Part shown: positions 26,116 through 35,068 of the stretch, in pieces
Position numbering within the stretch: the stretch's first letter is position 1
How the letters are laid out: each line of letters opens with the position of its first letter
From: JACMJL01 sp963791805
GTDB lineage: Bacteria > Bacillota > Clostridia > Clostridiales > Clostridiaceae
DNA: 64,000 bases
Assembly (NCBI GenBank): GCA_963791805.1
Contig: CAWBTU010000003.1
Span: 1,054,001 to 1,118,000, forward strand
Direction: 5' to 3'
Position numbers and translations under genes: made by a program
The notes under the pieces: generated by a model
Told to the model about the DNA's origin: nothing
Seen by the model: the letters and a program-made list of their open reading frames with translations, nothing else
The model's database searches: none

Positions 26116-26217
26116 TTATGATAAAAATATCATTCCAGAAGTAGGGCTATCAATATTAAGTTTATCTGTATTTTCTAAAGAATAAAAATCATTTAGTCTA
26201 TCAAGTTTCACTAACAT
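26116..26217 (-). CDS. 33-residue leader peptide of the ABC exporter operon
   Basis: ATG 26217 follows a near-perfect AAAGGAGGT and the frame ends at TAA 26116-26118. The peptide begins MLVKLDRLNDFYSLENTDKL and ends SGMIFLS; it has no signal or membrane segment. Codons 23-25 contain GATAGCCC (26151-26144), which can form eight pairs with GGGTTATC (26084-26077) of the following terminator. A ribosome that stalls early would leave this free and block the terminator; one that translates through would cover it. This is the logic described for bmrB upstream of bmrCD in B. subtilis, although the peptide is not obviously similar in sequence. A TTGACA at 26293-26288 is a possible -35. Confidence 0.7.
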   Translation of the reverse strand: MLVKLDRLNDFYSLENTDKLNIDSPTSGMIFLS

Positions 26218-26444
26218 TTTCCTACCTCCTTTTTTATTTTTAATTTCAATTTACTTCCTTTATAGGGTAACATCAATCAATTGAATATGTCAAGGCTTTT
26301 AATTTATCAATTTTTATAATAAGGAATCCATACTTTTCTTGAACCTACTAAATTTTAATAGTAAGATATATAGTGTTATAAAATAAGCTATAATAATTTT
26401 TATATAAATCTATCTTAAGGTTCGGTACAAGATATTTAGATTTG

Positions 26445-26530
26445 CATATTTTGCCTAAGATAGCTGAGGACATCCTTCAACTTCGAAGCCGTGCCACATT
26501 CAGAAGGGTGTCCCACCGCCTGCAGAACAT
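26445..26530 (+). ncRNA. Structured 5' leader, candidate riboswitch
   Basis: The DNA before the FUSC-like gene is unusually GC-rich for this genome. GGACATCCTTC (26468-26478) pairs with GAAGGGTGTCC (26503-26513) in an 11-bp stem with one G-U, enclosing CTTCGAAG and GCCGTGCCACATT; CCACCGCCTGCAGAAC follows. CTG/CAG can close an outer helix, and ACCGCC can partly pair with the GGAGGT ribosome site at 26534-26539. No U-run terminator lies before the ATG, so control would be of translation. The class is not certain: it recalls the NiCo (czcD) and yjdF types, but I cannot verify either. Confidence 0.5.
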
Positions 26531-26548
26531 AAAATGGAGGTATAGACT

Positions 26549-27349
26549 ATGAGAATATTAAAAACAGCGCTTGCTGTTGTATTATGTGTTTTAATATCAA
26601 GGCTATTAAACCTTGAATACGCTTTTTATGCATCAATTGCTGCAATAATTACAATGGAAAATACGGTTTCTAATTCATTTAATGCTGGAAAGAATAGAAT
26701 GCTCGGAACTCTAGTTGGTGCCTTAGTTGGGTTTTTGTGCGCATCTATAATGCCAGGTAATGCAATTTTATGTGGATTAGGTATAATAGTAGTAATATAC
26801 TTATGCAATTTTCTTAAGTGGAGTAAGTCAGTTTCAATAGCATGTATAGTTTTTTTAGCTATTATGATAAATTTAAATGGTAAAAACCCTGTATTTTATA
26901 GTTTAAATAGAATCGTTGATACATTTATGGGTATTATTATTGCAGTTCTCATAAATTATTTTATTTTTCCACCTAATAATATTAAGAAAATACATGAAGG
27001 TTGCTTAACACTAATAGGAAATATAGAAATGCTTGTTGATGAAAAAATTGTTAATATTGATGGGGTTGATTTAAGAAAACTAAGTTCAAGTTTATTTGAA
27101 TTACAAAAGGATATTTTAGTTCATGAACAAGAATTTAGAATAAGAAAAAATAAAATTAATGAGCTAGATAATGTAAACATAATAGTCAGTATACTATTTA
27201 ATATTTTAAGTCATCTAAAGGTTGTTAAGAATTTAGAAGAGAAGTATAGGGGAAATGATGAGGAGAAATTGAGTAATATTGATAATTTCTACAGTTACAA
27301 TGTTGAGGAAATAGTCAATGATTTGAAAAAGGTTAGGGAGTTGATTTAG
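26549..27349 (+). CDS. FUSC/ArAE-like putative aromatic acid exporter
   Basis: This 266-residue protein starts at ATG 26549 after TGGAGGT. The N-terminal 140 residues hold five or six membrane helices (ALAVVLCVLISRLL, IMPGNAILCGLGIIVVIYL, VDTFMGIIIAVLINYFIFPP), including NSFNAGKNRMLGTLVGALVG, the motif I associate with the DUF939/ArAE_1 group. The remaining 120 residues are helical and charged, and cytoplasmic. Related proteins are thought to expel aromatic carboxylates. The gene has its own structured leader, which suggests that a small molecule or metal controls it. Confidence 0.8.
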   Translation: MRILKTALAVVLCVLISRLLNLEYAFYASIAAIITMENTVSNSFNAGKNRMLGTLVGALVGFLCASIMPGNAILCGLGIIVVIYLCNFLKWSKSVSIACIVFLAIMINLNGKNPVFYSLNRIVDTFMGIIIAVLINYFIFPPNNIKKIHEGCLTLIGNIEMLVDEKIVNIDGVDLRKLSSSLFELQKDILVHEQEFRIRKNKINELDNVNIIVSILFNILSHLKVVKNLEEKYRGNDEEKLSNIDNFYSYNVEEIVNDLKKVRELI

Positions 27350-27374
27350 ATTTCTAAATAACAGCCCTAACCTT
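27329..27374. terminator. Bidirectional terminator, exporter gene and murC
   Basis: AAGGTTAGGG (27329-27338) pairs with CCCTAACCTT (27365-27374), and TTTAGA/TCTAAA extends the stem inside. The stop codon of the exporter gene lies in the loop region. It also lies just after the murC stop on the other strand. Confidence 0.75.
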
Positions 27375-27405
27375 ATTATTTTTAAAGCTATAGTATATTT
27401 GTTAA

Positions 27406-28794
27406 CTAACTCATAAGAAGATATTTTTCACCTATCTCAAAAACATCTCCAGCACCTATAGTTAAGAGCAAATCTCCTTCTTGAAGTTCATGATTTAAAT
27501 AGTCCCCAATAGAGTCAAAATTATGAAAGTTTTTGCAATTTACTTTATTGCATCTTATTTTATCGCCTAGCATATCAGATGAAATCACACCTGTGTCCTT
27601 TTCTCTAGCAGCATAGATGTCTGCTAATATTAATTCATCAACATCATAAAAGGCTTCAGAAAATTCATCTAATAGAGAAAGTGTTCTTGAATAAGTATGA
27701 GGTTGAAAAACACAAATAATTCGCTTGTTAGGTAAATTCTTAGCAGCATTTAATGCAGCTTTTATTTCTGTAGGATGATGAGCATAATCATCAATTACTG
27801 TAACTCCAGCTTTTTTTCCCTTTAGCTCAAATCTTCTATGAGTACCAGAAAATTCTGATAGACCAGTTTTTATATCTTGGAAGGGTACTTTCAAGCATAA
27901 CCCGGTTACTATACTAGCAAGTGAATTAGATAAATTATGCATGCCTGGAACATTTAAACTTATAGTTCCCAGATTAACATTATTATGAAACAAATCATAA
28001 GTTGGACAACCTTTCTCATCGAAGGTTATGTTTCTAGCTTGAATATCTCCTTTTTTAAATCCAAAGGTACAAATGTTACAATTAAGTTTAGGAATAATTT
28101 GTTCTATTCGCTCATCTTCAATATTACAGACTAAATAGCCATCATCAGGAATCAATTTAGCGAATTGTAAGAAAGCAATTTGAATTTCATTTATATCTTT
28201 GTAGTAATCTAAATGATCAGCATCAATGTTTAGGATAACACCGATATAAGGATAAAACTTTAGAAAGGAACCTTTGTACTCACAGGCCTCAGTTATAAAA
28301 TAATCACTATTTGAAGCACGAACATTACCCCCAATTAAATCTAATTCTCCTCCAACAAGTATAGTTGGATCAAGGTTAGCTTTAACTGCAACATGAGATA
28401 TCATGGAAGTTGTAGTGGTTTTACCATGAGTACCTGCTATAGCAACATTGTATTTATGACCTTTCATAATATCACCTAAAAATTCTGCTCGGTCAACTGT
28501 AGTAATACCTAATCTCTCAGCTTCTAAAAGTTCAGGATTTTCTTTTGAAATGGCAGCTGTATAAACAACTAAATCAGAATTTATTATATTTTCAGGTCTA
28601 TGACCAAATGAAATCTTAGCACCATTAGATAGAAGTTTATCGGTAATAGGAGAAGATTTCATATCAGATCCAGAAACACTAAAATTATTTTTTAAGAGTA
28701 TTTCAGCTAGACCGCTCATGCTTATTCCACCTATACCTATAAAGTGTATTTTTTTATTTTTATCTTTTATAAAATCAAATGACAATGATACCAA
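27406..28794 (-). CDS. murC: UDP-N-acetylmuramate--L-alanine ligase
   Basis: MurC adds the first amino acid of the peptidoglycan stem peptide, using ATP in the cytoplasm. The 462-residue protein begins with a Rossmann part (HFIGIGGISMSGLAEILL, then VSGSDMKSS), followed by the ATP loop AGTHGKTTTTSM (about residues 121-132), the central-domain segment EACEYKGSFL with NIDADHLDYY, and HHPTEIKAAL and FQPHTYSRT in the C-terminal domain. All Mur-ligase landmarks are present. It is transcribed alone, opposite to purR, not in a dcw cluster; murD appears separately at the window end. Confidence 0.95.
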   Translation of the reverse strand: MVSLSFDFIKDKNKKIHFIGIGGISMSGLAEILLKNNFSVSGSDMKSSPITDKLLSNGAKISFGHRPENIINSDLVVYTAAISKENPELLEAERLGITTVDRAEFLGDIMKGHKYNVAIAGTHGKTTTTSMISHVAVKANLDPTILVGGELDLIGGNVRASNSDYFITEACEYKGSFLKFYPYIGVILNIDADHLDYYKDINEIQIAFLQFAKLIPDDGYLVCNIEDERIEQIIPKLNCNICTFGFKKGDIQARNITFDEKGCPTYDLFHNNVNLGTISLNVPGMHNLSNSLASIVTGLCLKVPFQDIKTGLSEFSGTHRRFELKGKKAGVTVIDDYAHHPTEIKAALNAAKNLPNKRIICVFQPHTYSRTLSLLDEFSEAFYDVDELILADIYAAREKDTGVISSDMLGDKIRCNKVNCKNFHNFDSIGDYLNHELQEGDLLLTIGAGDVFEIGEKYLLMS

Positions 28795-28979
28795 CTCCTT
28801 AAAAAATTAAATGTTAAAAATGTGCATCTATAATTATATACAATTTTTATATAAAAAAACACATAAAATAGTATATAAATAAAATATACTATTGATAATA
28901 TGATGGTATTGGAATAAAATATGAATAATAATATGAAAATATTAATTTAAGTTCGTAATTTTGAAAAAAAGGTGATGTA

Positions 28980-29795
28980 ATGTATAAATTCAGTAGAAAT
29001 CAAAGAGTATCGGCTATCACGAAGCTTTTGGTAGAAAATCCAAATAAAATTGTTAACTTAAATAGCTTTACTGAGCTTTTTAATGCCGCAAAATCTACTG
29101 TTAGCGAAGATTTATTTATTGTCAGAGATACATTAAATAGGTTGGATATGGGAAGAATAGAAACAGTGTCTGGTGCTTCAGGTGGAGTAAAGTATATTTG
29201 TGGAGTTCCTGAAGAAAAAGCAAAAGAGTATGCTAGAACATTATGTGGAACCCTTAGTGACAAGAGTAGAGTAACTCCAGGAGATTTTCTTTATTTAACT
29301 GATTTAATTTGCAATCCAGAAATAGTACATAAGGCAGCTCTAATCTTAGCATCTGCCTTTAGTGAATTATTAATTGATTATGTAGTAACAGTTGAGACAA
29401 AAGGAATTCCTCTAGCTTATGAAGTATCTAAATTACTAGGGGTCCAACTAGTTATAGTTAGAAGAGAAAATAAAATTAATGAAGGACCATCTGTAAGCAT
29501 TAATTATGTTTCAGGTTCTAATAGAAGAATTCAAAACATGTCATTATCGAAAAAAGCAATGAAAAGAGGAAGTAATTGCATTTTTGTTGATGATTTTATG
29601 AAGGCTGGAGGCACTGCTTTTGGAATAATTGATTTGATGAAGGAATTTGAAAGTACGGTCTCAGGTATAGGAATTTTGGTTGATAATGTTCAAACACCTA
29701 AAAAATTAGTACATGATTATATTTCAATTATTGACCTAGTTGATATTAATGAAGATGGTTTTGCAACTCTCGAACCATCAAAAAGGTTTAAATAG
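28980..29795 (+). CDS. purR: Purine operon repressor, Bacillus PurR type
   Basis: This 271-residue protein matches the Gram-positive PurR: an N-terminal winged helix (RNQRVSAITKLLVENPNKIV, then AAKSTVSEDLFIVRDTL) and a C-terminal phosphoribosyltransferase-like fold whose PRPP loop is CIFVDDFMKAGGTAFG. In known cases PRPP binding releases the repressor from purine genes. The ATG at 28980 follows AAAAGGTGATGTA. Its place upstream of spoVG, glmU and prs matches B. subtilis gene order, and prs makes the effector PRPP. Confidence 0.95.
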   Translation: MYKFSRNQRVSAITKLLVENPNKIVNLNSFTELFNAAKSTVSEDLFIVRDTLNRLDMGRIETVSGASGGVKYICGVPEEKAKEYARTLCGTLSDKSRVTPGDFLYLTDLICNPEIVHKAALILASAFSELLIDYVVTVETKGIPLAYEVSKLLGVQLVIVRRENKINEGPSVSINYVSGSNRRIQNMSLSKKAMKRGSNCIFVDDFMKAGGTAFGIIDLMKEFESTVSGIGILVDNVQTPKKLVHDYISIIDLVDINEDGFATLEPSKRFK

Positions 29796-29894
29796 TTTAA
29801 TTTTCAAAATATTTCTTACTTTTTTGATAAAATAGAAGGAAAAAGATAAATAATAGAGAATAATATATATAAAGCAACCTGGAGGTGGAATTAA

Positions 29895-30194
29895 ATGCAG
29901 ATAACAGATGTACGAGTAAGGAAAATAGCTGCAGAAGGTAAAATGAAAGCTATAGTATCAGTTACTTTTGATAATGAATTTGTTGTTCATGATATCAAAG
30001 TTATTGAGGGACAAAATGGCTTGTTTATTGCTATGCCAAGTAGAAAAACTCCAAATGGGGAATTTAAAGACATAGCACACCCAATTAATACTACAACAAG
30101 AGAAAAGATTCAACAATCTATTCTTGATGAGTATGAAAAGGTGAAAAACGAAGAAGTACCAGCTGCGGAAGAAGTAGAAGTAGTAGTAGAATAA
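29895..30194 (+). CDS. spoVG: SpoVG RNA-binding regulator
   Basis: The 99 residues match SpoVG over their length: MQITDVRVRKIAAEGKMKAI, VHDIKVIEGQNGLFIAMPSR, then FKDIAHPINTTTREKIQ, with an acidic tail (EEVPAAEEVEVVVE). SpoVG is a small nucleic-acid-binding protein that affects sporulation and cell division. The ATG at 29895 follows CTGGAGGTGG. A terminator follows within 15 bases, so it is a separate unit from glmU although the order is conserved. Confidence 0.95.
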   Translation: MQITDVRVRKIAAEGKMKAIVSVTFDNEFVVHDIKVIEGQNGLFIAMPSRKTPNGEFKDIAHPINTTTREKIQQSILDEYEKVKNEEVPAAEEVEVVVE

Positions 30195-30208
30195 ATGTGG
30201 TGAAATAG

Positions 30209-30240
30209 AAAGGAGTATATATGCTCCTTTTTATTTTTTT
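30209..30240 (+). terminator. Terminator of spoVG
   Basis: AAAGGAG (30209-30215) with CTCCTTT (30224-30230), then a T-rich tail. Confidence 0.8.
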
Positions 30241-30341
30241 GAAATACTAACACTTAGGTTGAAAAATATTGTCATTTAAAATATAATAATAGAGGTTGAA
30301 ATATAATAATATTACTCATTTGAGCTTAAAGAGGTGTTTTG

Positions 30342-31712
30342 ATGTATAAATGTGCTATTATATTGGCAGCTGGAGAAGGTAAGAGAATGAAATCAGAACT
30401 TTCAAAGGTAGTGCATAAAGTTAGTGGCAAGGAAATGGTTAATCACGTAATAGATATTATGAGAAGTGCTGATATACCAGATGTAAATTTAATAATAGGA
30501 AAAAGTGCAGAGTTGGTAAAAGAAGCTACAAGTTTAAAGAATGTAACTTATTCTTTTCAAGAAAAACAATTAGGAACGGGCCATGCGGTTCTTTGTGCAA
30601 AAGATTTTTTGAAAGACAAAAAAGGTACTGTAGCTATTTTCACAGGAGATGCACCGTTAATTACTAAAGAGACTGTTGAAAAATTTGTTCAGTTTAAAGA
30701 ATCAGAAGACTATAAAGCCTGTATTTTAACTTCAATTGTTGATAATCCAACAGGATATGGAAGAATTATTAGAGATAGTAGTGGAGAAGTTCTAAAGATA
30801 GTTGAACATAAAGATTGTAATGAAGAAGAAATAAAAATTAATGAAATAAATGCAGGCATGTATTGTTTTGACATAGAAACACTTATTCATAGCTTAGATA
30901 AGATTTCTAATAACAACGCTCAAGGTGAATACTACATTACTGATGTAATAGAAATTATTAAGCAGCAAGGATTAAGAATTGGCGCAATTGCAGTTCCTTT
31001 TGAAGAAACATTAGGAATAAATTCTAGGATAGAGCTTGCTGAGGCTGAGAAAATTATGAAAATAAGAATTAATAAGAAACATATGGAAAATGGGGTTACA
31101 ATAATAGACCCAGAAAACACGTATATTAGTTCTGAAGCTCAAATTGGGCAGGATACAATAATATACCCTGGGAATATTATTGAAGGAAAAACTAAAATAC
31201 AATCAAATTGTATTTTGTACCCTAACTCTAGAATTGTTGATAGCATTATAGATAAGAATGTAACTATACAAAGTTCTGTAATTTTAGAGAGTGAAATTGG
31301 AGAAGGTACTTCAATAGGACCCTTTGCATATGTTAGACCAGCAAGTATAATCGGAAAACATGCTAGAATTGGTGATTTTGTTGAAATAAAAAAATCTACA
31401 ATTGGCGATAATACAAAAGTATCGCATCTAACTTATATAGGAGATGCTGAAGTTGGAACTGGTTGTAATTTTGGTTGTGGAACAGTAGTTGTAAATTATG
31501 ATGGTAAGAAAAAATATAAAACTTTAATTGGTAATAATGTTTTTATCGGCTGCAATACAAACTTAGTTTCACCTGTAGAAGTTAAAGACAATGTTTATAT
31601 AGCGGCAGGTTCTACAATTACAAAAGAAATTCCTGCGGGCAATTTAGCAATAGCTAGATCTAGGCAAACTAATTTAGCTGGATGGGTAGAGAGAAAAGGA
31701 TTGAAAAAATAA
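30342..31712 (+). CDS. glmU: Bifunctional GlmU, UDP-GlcNAc synthesis
   Basis: GlmU acetylates glucosamine-1-phosphate and joins it to UTP, giving UDP-GlcNAc for peptidoglycan. The N-terminal uridyltransferase (about 1-225) shows LAAGEGKRMKSELSKVVHK, QLGTGHAVLCA and FTGDAPLI. The C-terminal half is a left-handed beta-helix of hexapeptide repeats, with AYVRPAS, VEIKKSTIGDNTKVSHLTYI and NYDGKKKYKT at the acetyl-transfer site. The length, 456, is normal. ATG 30342 is used because AGAGGTG lies five bases before it; a TTG directly upstream (30339) would add one residue. prs follows after 18 bases. Confidence 0.96.
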   Translation: MYKCAIILAAGEGKRMKSELSKVVHKVSGKEMVNHVIDIMRSADIPDVNLIIGKSAELVKEATSLKNVTYSFQEKQLGTGHAVLCAKDFLKDKKGTVAIFTGDAPLITKETVEKFVQFKESEDYKACILTSIVDNPTGYGRIIRDSSGEVLKIVEHKDCNEEEIKINEINAGMYCFDIETLIHSLDKISNNNAQGEYYITDVIEIIKQQGLRIGAIAVPFEETLGINSRIELAEAEKIMKIRINKKHMENGVTIIDPENTYISSEAQIGQDTIIYPGNIIEGKTKIQSNCILYPNSRIVDSIIDKNVTIQSSVILESEIGEGTSIGPFAYVRPASIIGKHARIGDFVEIKKSTIGDNTKVSHLTYIGDAEVGTGCNFGCGTVVVNYDGKKKYKTLIGNNVFIGCNTNLVSPVEVKDNVYIAAGSTITKEIPAGNLAIARSRQTNLAGWVERKGLKK

Positions 31713-31730
31713 ATAAGGAGGGATACCTAG

Positions 31731-32690
31731 ATGATAAATCATGGCAAAAACATTAAAATCTTCTGTGGCAATTCGCATCCCGAATTAGCCAAGGAAATTG
31801 CGGACATATTAGAGGTACAAGTTGGGGATTCTAAGGCAAGTAAATTTAGTAATGGGGAAATATCTGTAGATATTAATGAAACCGTTAGAGGGGCAGATGT
31901 TTTTGTTGTTCAGCCAATTGCTGAACCTGTTAACGATTCCCTGATGGAATTGTTAATAATGATGGACGCATTTAGAAGAGCCTCTGCAGGAAGAATAACT
32001 GCAGTTGTTCCTCATTATGCCTACGCAAGGCAGGATAGAAAAGCTAAAGCCAGACAGCCAATAACTGCAAAATTAGTTGCTGACTTAATTCATACTGCAG
32101 GAGCGGATAGGGTACTTACTATGGATCTTCATGCACCTCAAATCCAAGGATTTTTCAATATTCCTGTGGACCATTTAGTAGGAGAACCAATTCTAGCTAA
32201 GTATTTCAAAAGTTTAAATTTTGGATCCGAAGAAGTTGTTGTGGTTTCACCTGATATTGGTGGAGTAAAAAGAGCTAGAAAACTCTCAGAGCATCTTCAT
32301 TACCCTTTGGCAATTATAGATAAAAGAAGACCAAGACCTAATGTTTCTGAAATAGTAAATATTATAGGTGATGTAAGAGGTAAGAAGGTTATTCTTATTG
32401 ATGATATCATAGATACAGGAGGTTCTATAACTAATGGTGCTAAAGCTCTTATGGAATTAGGTGCTACTGAAGTATATGCTTGTTGTTCACATGCTGTGCT
32501 TTCTGGCAATGCCATAGAAAATTTATCTAACTCAGTCTTAAAAGAACTGGTGGTTTTAAATACAATTCCAATACCAGCTGAAAAACATTTTGATAAGCTC
32601 AAGGTTATTTCAGTAGCGCCCGTATTTGCAGAAGCAATAAGAAGAATATATGAAGATGTTTCTGTTAGCAAAATATTTGAGGATAATTAA
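31731..32690 (+). CDS. prs: Ribose-phosphate pyrophosphokinase
   Basis: Prs makes PRPP from ribose-5-phosphate and ATP. The 319-residue protein shows the ATP flexible loop AYARQDRKAKARQPI (near 97-111), the metal-binding DLHAPQIQGFF, and the PRPP-binding loop VILIDDIIDTGGSIT (about 221-235). It ends at the usual length for class I enzymes. ATG 31731 follows AGGAGGGATACCTAG. Its product feeds nucleotide synthesis and the PurR repressor encoded upstream. Confidence 0.96.
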   Translation: MINHGKNIKIFCGNSHPELAKEIADILEVQVGDSKASKFSNGEISVDINETVRGADVFVVQPIAEPVNDSLMELLIMMDAFRRASAGRITAVVPHYAYARQDRKAKARQPITAKLVADLIHTAGADRVLTMDLHAPQIQGFFNIPVDHLVGEPILAKYFKSLNFGSEEVVVVSPDIGGVKRARKLSEHLHYPLAIIDKRRPRPNVSEIVNIIGDVRGKKVILIDDIIDTGGSITNGAKALMELGATEVYACCSHAVLSGNAIENLSNSVLKELVVLNTIPIPAEKHFDKLKVISVAPVFAEAIRRIYEDVSVSKIFEDN

Positions 32691-32702
32691 TATAATAATT
32701 GT

Positions 32703-32732
32703 AGGTATCAGTTTTTGGACTGATACCTTTTT
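32703..32732 (+). terminator. Terminator of glmU-prs
   Basis: AGGTATCAG (32703-32711) pairs with CTGATACCT (32720-32728), then TTTTT. Confidence 0.85.
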
Positions 32733-32926
32733 AAATAGAAATTTAATTTAAATGTAGAAGTACATTTGATAAAAACATAGATGAAATAAATTCTTATTGA
32801 TAATTATAGTAGTTAATTATTTGTTACATTTATAAATATTCTGTTATTAATATTAGAATCTGTGTTAGATTATAATATATAGATGTAATTAGGCATCTTC
32901 AAATTTTATTATGGGGGTAGAAGGTA

Positions 32927-33613
32927 ATGGAAGGAACAATAGGTAAACTATTAATTGTAGATGATGATGAAAATATTTGTGAAGTAATTAAAATGTATGT
33001 AGAGAACTATGGGTATAGCACTAAAGTGTGCCATGATGGAAGAACTGCGCAGGAACTATTTATAAGCTATAAGCCTGATTTAGTTTTGCTTGATATTATG
33101 CTTCCAAATATTGATGGAATTGATGTTTTAAAGTGGATTAGAAGAGAAAACAGTACACCAGTAATTATGCTGACTGCTAAAGGTGAAACTTTTGATAAAG
33201 TTTTAGGACTAGAGCTTGGTGCTGATGATTATATTGTAAAACCTTTCGAACCCAAAGAAATGGTAGCAAGAGTGAAAGCAGTGCTAAGGAGATTCAATTT
33301 AGATAATTCAAATAAAGAAGTATTAGACTTCGAGGGTTTAAATATTGATATTAACTCATATAATGTTCTTTATAACGACGAAGAAGTGAAAATGCCACCA
33401 AAGGAGTTTGAACTTCTATACTATTTGGCTTCCAATAAGAATAGAGTTTTTACAAGAGAGCAATTATTGTGCGAGGTATGGGGATATGATTATCCTGGTG
33501 ATTCAAGAACAGTGGATGTCCATGTAAAACGTTTAAGGGAAAAACTTCAAGGAGGACCGAATTGGCAAATAGAAACAGTATGGGGAGTAGGCTATAAATT
33601 TGAGGTGAAGTAA
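32927..33613 (+). CDS. OmpR-family response regulator
   Basis: The 228-residue protein has a receiver domain (about 8-120) with acidic pocket LIVDDDENIC, phospho-acceptor Asp in LVLLDIMLPNIDG (near 56), and the Lys in ADDYIVKPFEPKE. The C-terminal winged helix shows EFELLYYLASNKNRVFTREQ and RTVDVHVKRLREKL, the OmpR/PhoB DNA-binding part. The start follows GGGGGTAGAAGGTA. It is directly joined to the histidine kinase gene and to an HtrA-like protease gene, so an envelope-stress role is likely. The 195 bases upstream, after the prs terminator, are A/T-rich with a TATAAT at 32871. Confidence 0.92.
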   Translation: MEGTIGKLLIVDDDENICEVIKMYVENYGYSTKVCHDGRTAQELFISYKPDLVLLDIMLPNIDGIDVLKWIRRENSTPVIMLTAKGETFDKVLGLELGADDYIVKPFEPKEMVARVKAVLRRFNLDNSNKEVLDFEGLNIDINSYNVLYNDEEVKMPPKEFELLYYLASNKNRVFTREQLLCEVWGYDYPGDSRTVDVHVKRLREKLQGGPNWQIETVWGVGYKFEVK

Positions 33614-35037
33614 ATGAAAAATGGGCTTTTTTCTAAAATGATGGCAGCTTATTCTTTAATAATTTCCGTAGGATTTATAATAACTGCTACAATACTGTCA
33701 TTTTGGTTTCAAGGATATTATGCTGACCAAAGGAGAAATCAATTAGTAGGACAAGGAGTTTATATCCAAGATGTTGCATTAGATTATATAAATCGTAAAA
33801 CAGAAATGGATAAGATACAAGACAGGCTCAAAATACTTGGACAATCCTCAAAATCAGATATTTTATTTGTAACGAATTATGGAGTTGTTGCGGTAACCTC
33901 TGATGCAAAATATAATGCGTTTATAGGGAAGCAAGTAATAACAAAAGATTTAGAAGTTTTGAGAAATAGAAAAGAGAAGGACAATATTATAGAAACTAAA
34001 AATGATTATAAAGATATTTTTAAAAAATCAGCTCATGTTTTTATATTCCCAATGTACAATGATAGTGGCGTATTTGAAGGTGCAATAATGATGAATACTC
34101 CATTAAAAAATATGCGAGAACCCTTGGATAAAGTATATAGTATTATTTGGTTTTCTGCATTTATTGCTATTGTCGGATCTTTTTTGTTTTATATTATTTC
34201 TCTCAAAAAATAATTATTAAACCTTTACTTGAAATTAACAATGCTGCTGATAAAATATCAAAAGGTGAAGTTGGAAAAAGGGTTGAAATTAATTCAACGG
34301 ATGAAATAGGTGAATTAGCAAGATCCTTTAATTCTATGGCAGATTCACTTGAAGAGGTAGATAGAAATAGGCAAAGATTTATTTCTAACGTCTCCCATGA
34401 GCTTAGGTCCCCTATAACTTCCATTAAAGGGTTTATTGGAGGTATACTTGATGGGGTAATTCCGAAGGAAAAAGAGAACTATTATTTGGCAATTACTAAT
34501 GATGAAATTCAGAGATTGACTAGACTTGTTAATGATCTTTTAGATTTAGCCGCCATTGAGTCTGGACAGCTTTCTCTTTACATGAGTGTTGTAGACATCA
34601 ATGAAATAATAAGATTATGTGTTATTAAGTTTGGAATTCAAATCGATGCAAAAAGAGTAAATGTAGATGTTTTCTTTGAGGGGAATTGCTTATACGTTCA
34701 TGCTGATAGAGATAGAATTATCCAAGTTATAACAAATCTTATTGATAACTCCATAAAGTATGTTAGTGAGGATGGTAAAATAAAAATTGCGACTAAAACT
34801 AAAGGAAATAAAGCTTATATTTCTGTTTTTAACGATGGACCAGCTATTTCTGAAGAAGACTTGAAACATATTTGGGATAGATTTTATAAAGCAGATAAAT
34901 CTAGAACTTCTAAATCCAGTACTGGATTGGGACTTTCTATTGTACGGAGCATACTAACTCAACATGGTGAAGATATATGGGTTGAAAACAAAAATGGAGA
35001 TGGAGTTACATTTACTTTCACGCTAAAGAAACAATAA
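33614..35037 (+). pseudogene. Sensor histidine kinase split by a one-base frameshift
   Basis: The gene begins at ATG 33614, joined to the response regulator stop. The first 199 codons give one membrane helix (about 9-28), an outer domain of about 140 residues and a second helix (WFSAFIAIVGSFLFYIISL), then stop at 34211-34213 directly after an A6 run (34205-34210). One additional A restores a HAMP domain (KPLLEINNAADKISKGEV), the phospho-acceptor His in SNVSHELRSPITSI, NLIDNSIKYV, WDRFYKADKSR and STGLGLSIVRS to 35037: 474 residues, a normal size. Either the assembly lost one A or the strain has lost the full kinase. The second part also has internal starts, but none with a convincing ribosome site. 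Confidence 0.85.
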
Positions 35038-35068
35038 TCATTTGATTTTTGGAGGTGTTTTATTATAG

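Noticed and set aside
26445..26530. T-box for the leader before the aromatic acid exporter gene
   Set aside because: No AGGGTGG-ACCGCG sequence and no terminator are present.
34205..34213. Programmed frameshift to join the histidine kinase halves
   Set aside because: C AAA AAA T is a weak slippery site, and such control is not known for this kinase type; error or mutation is preferred.
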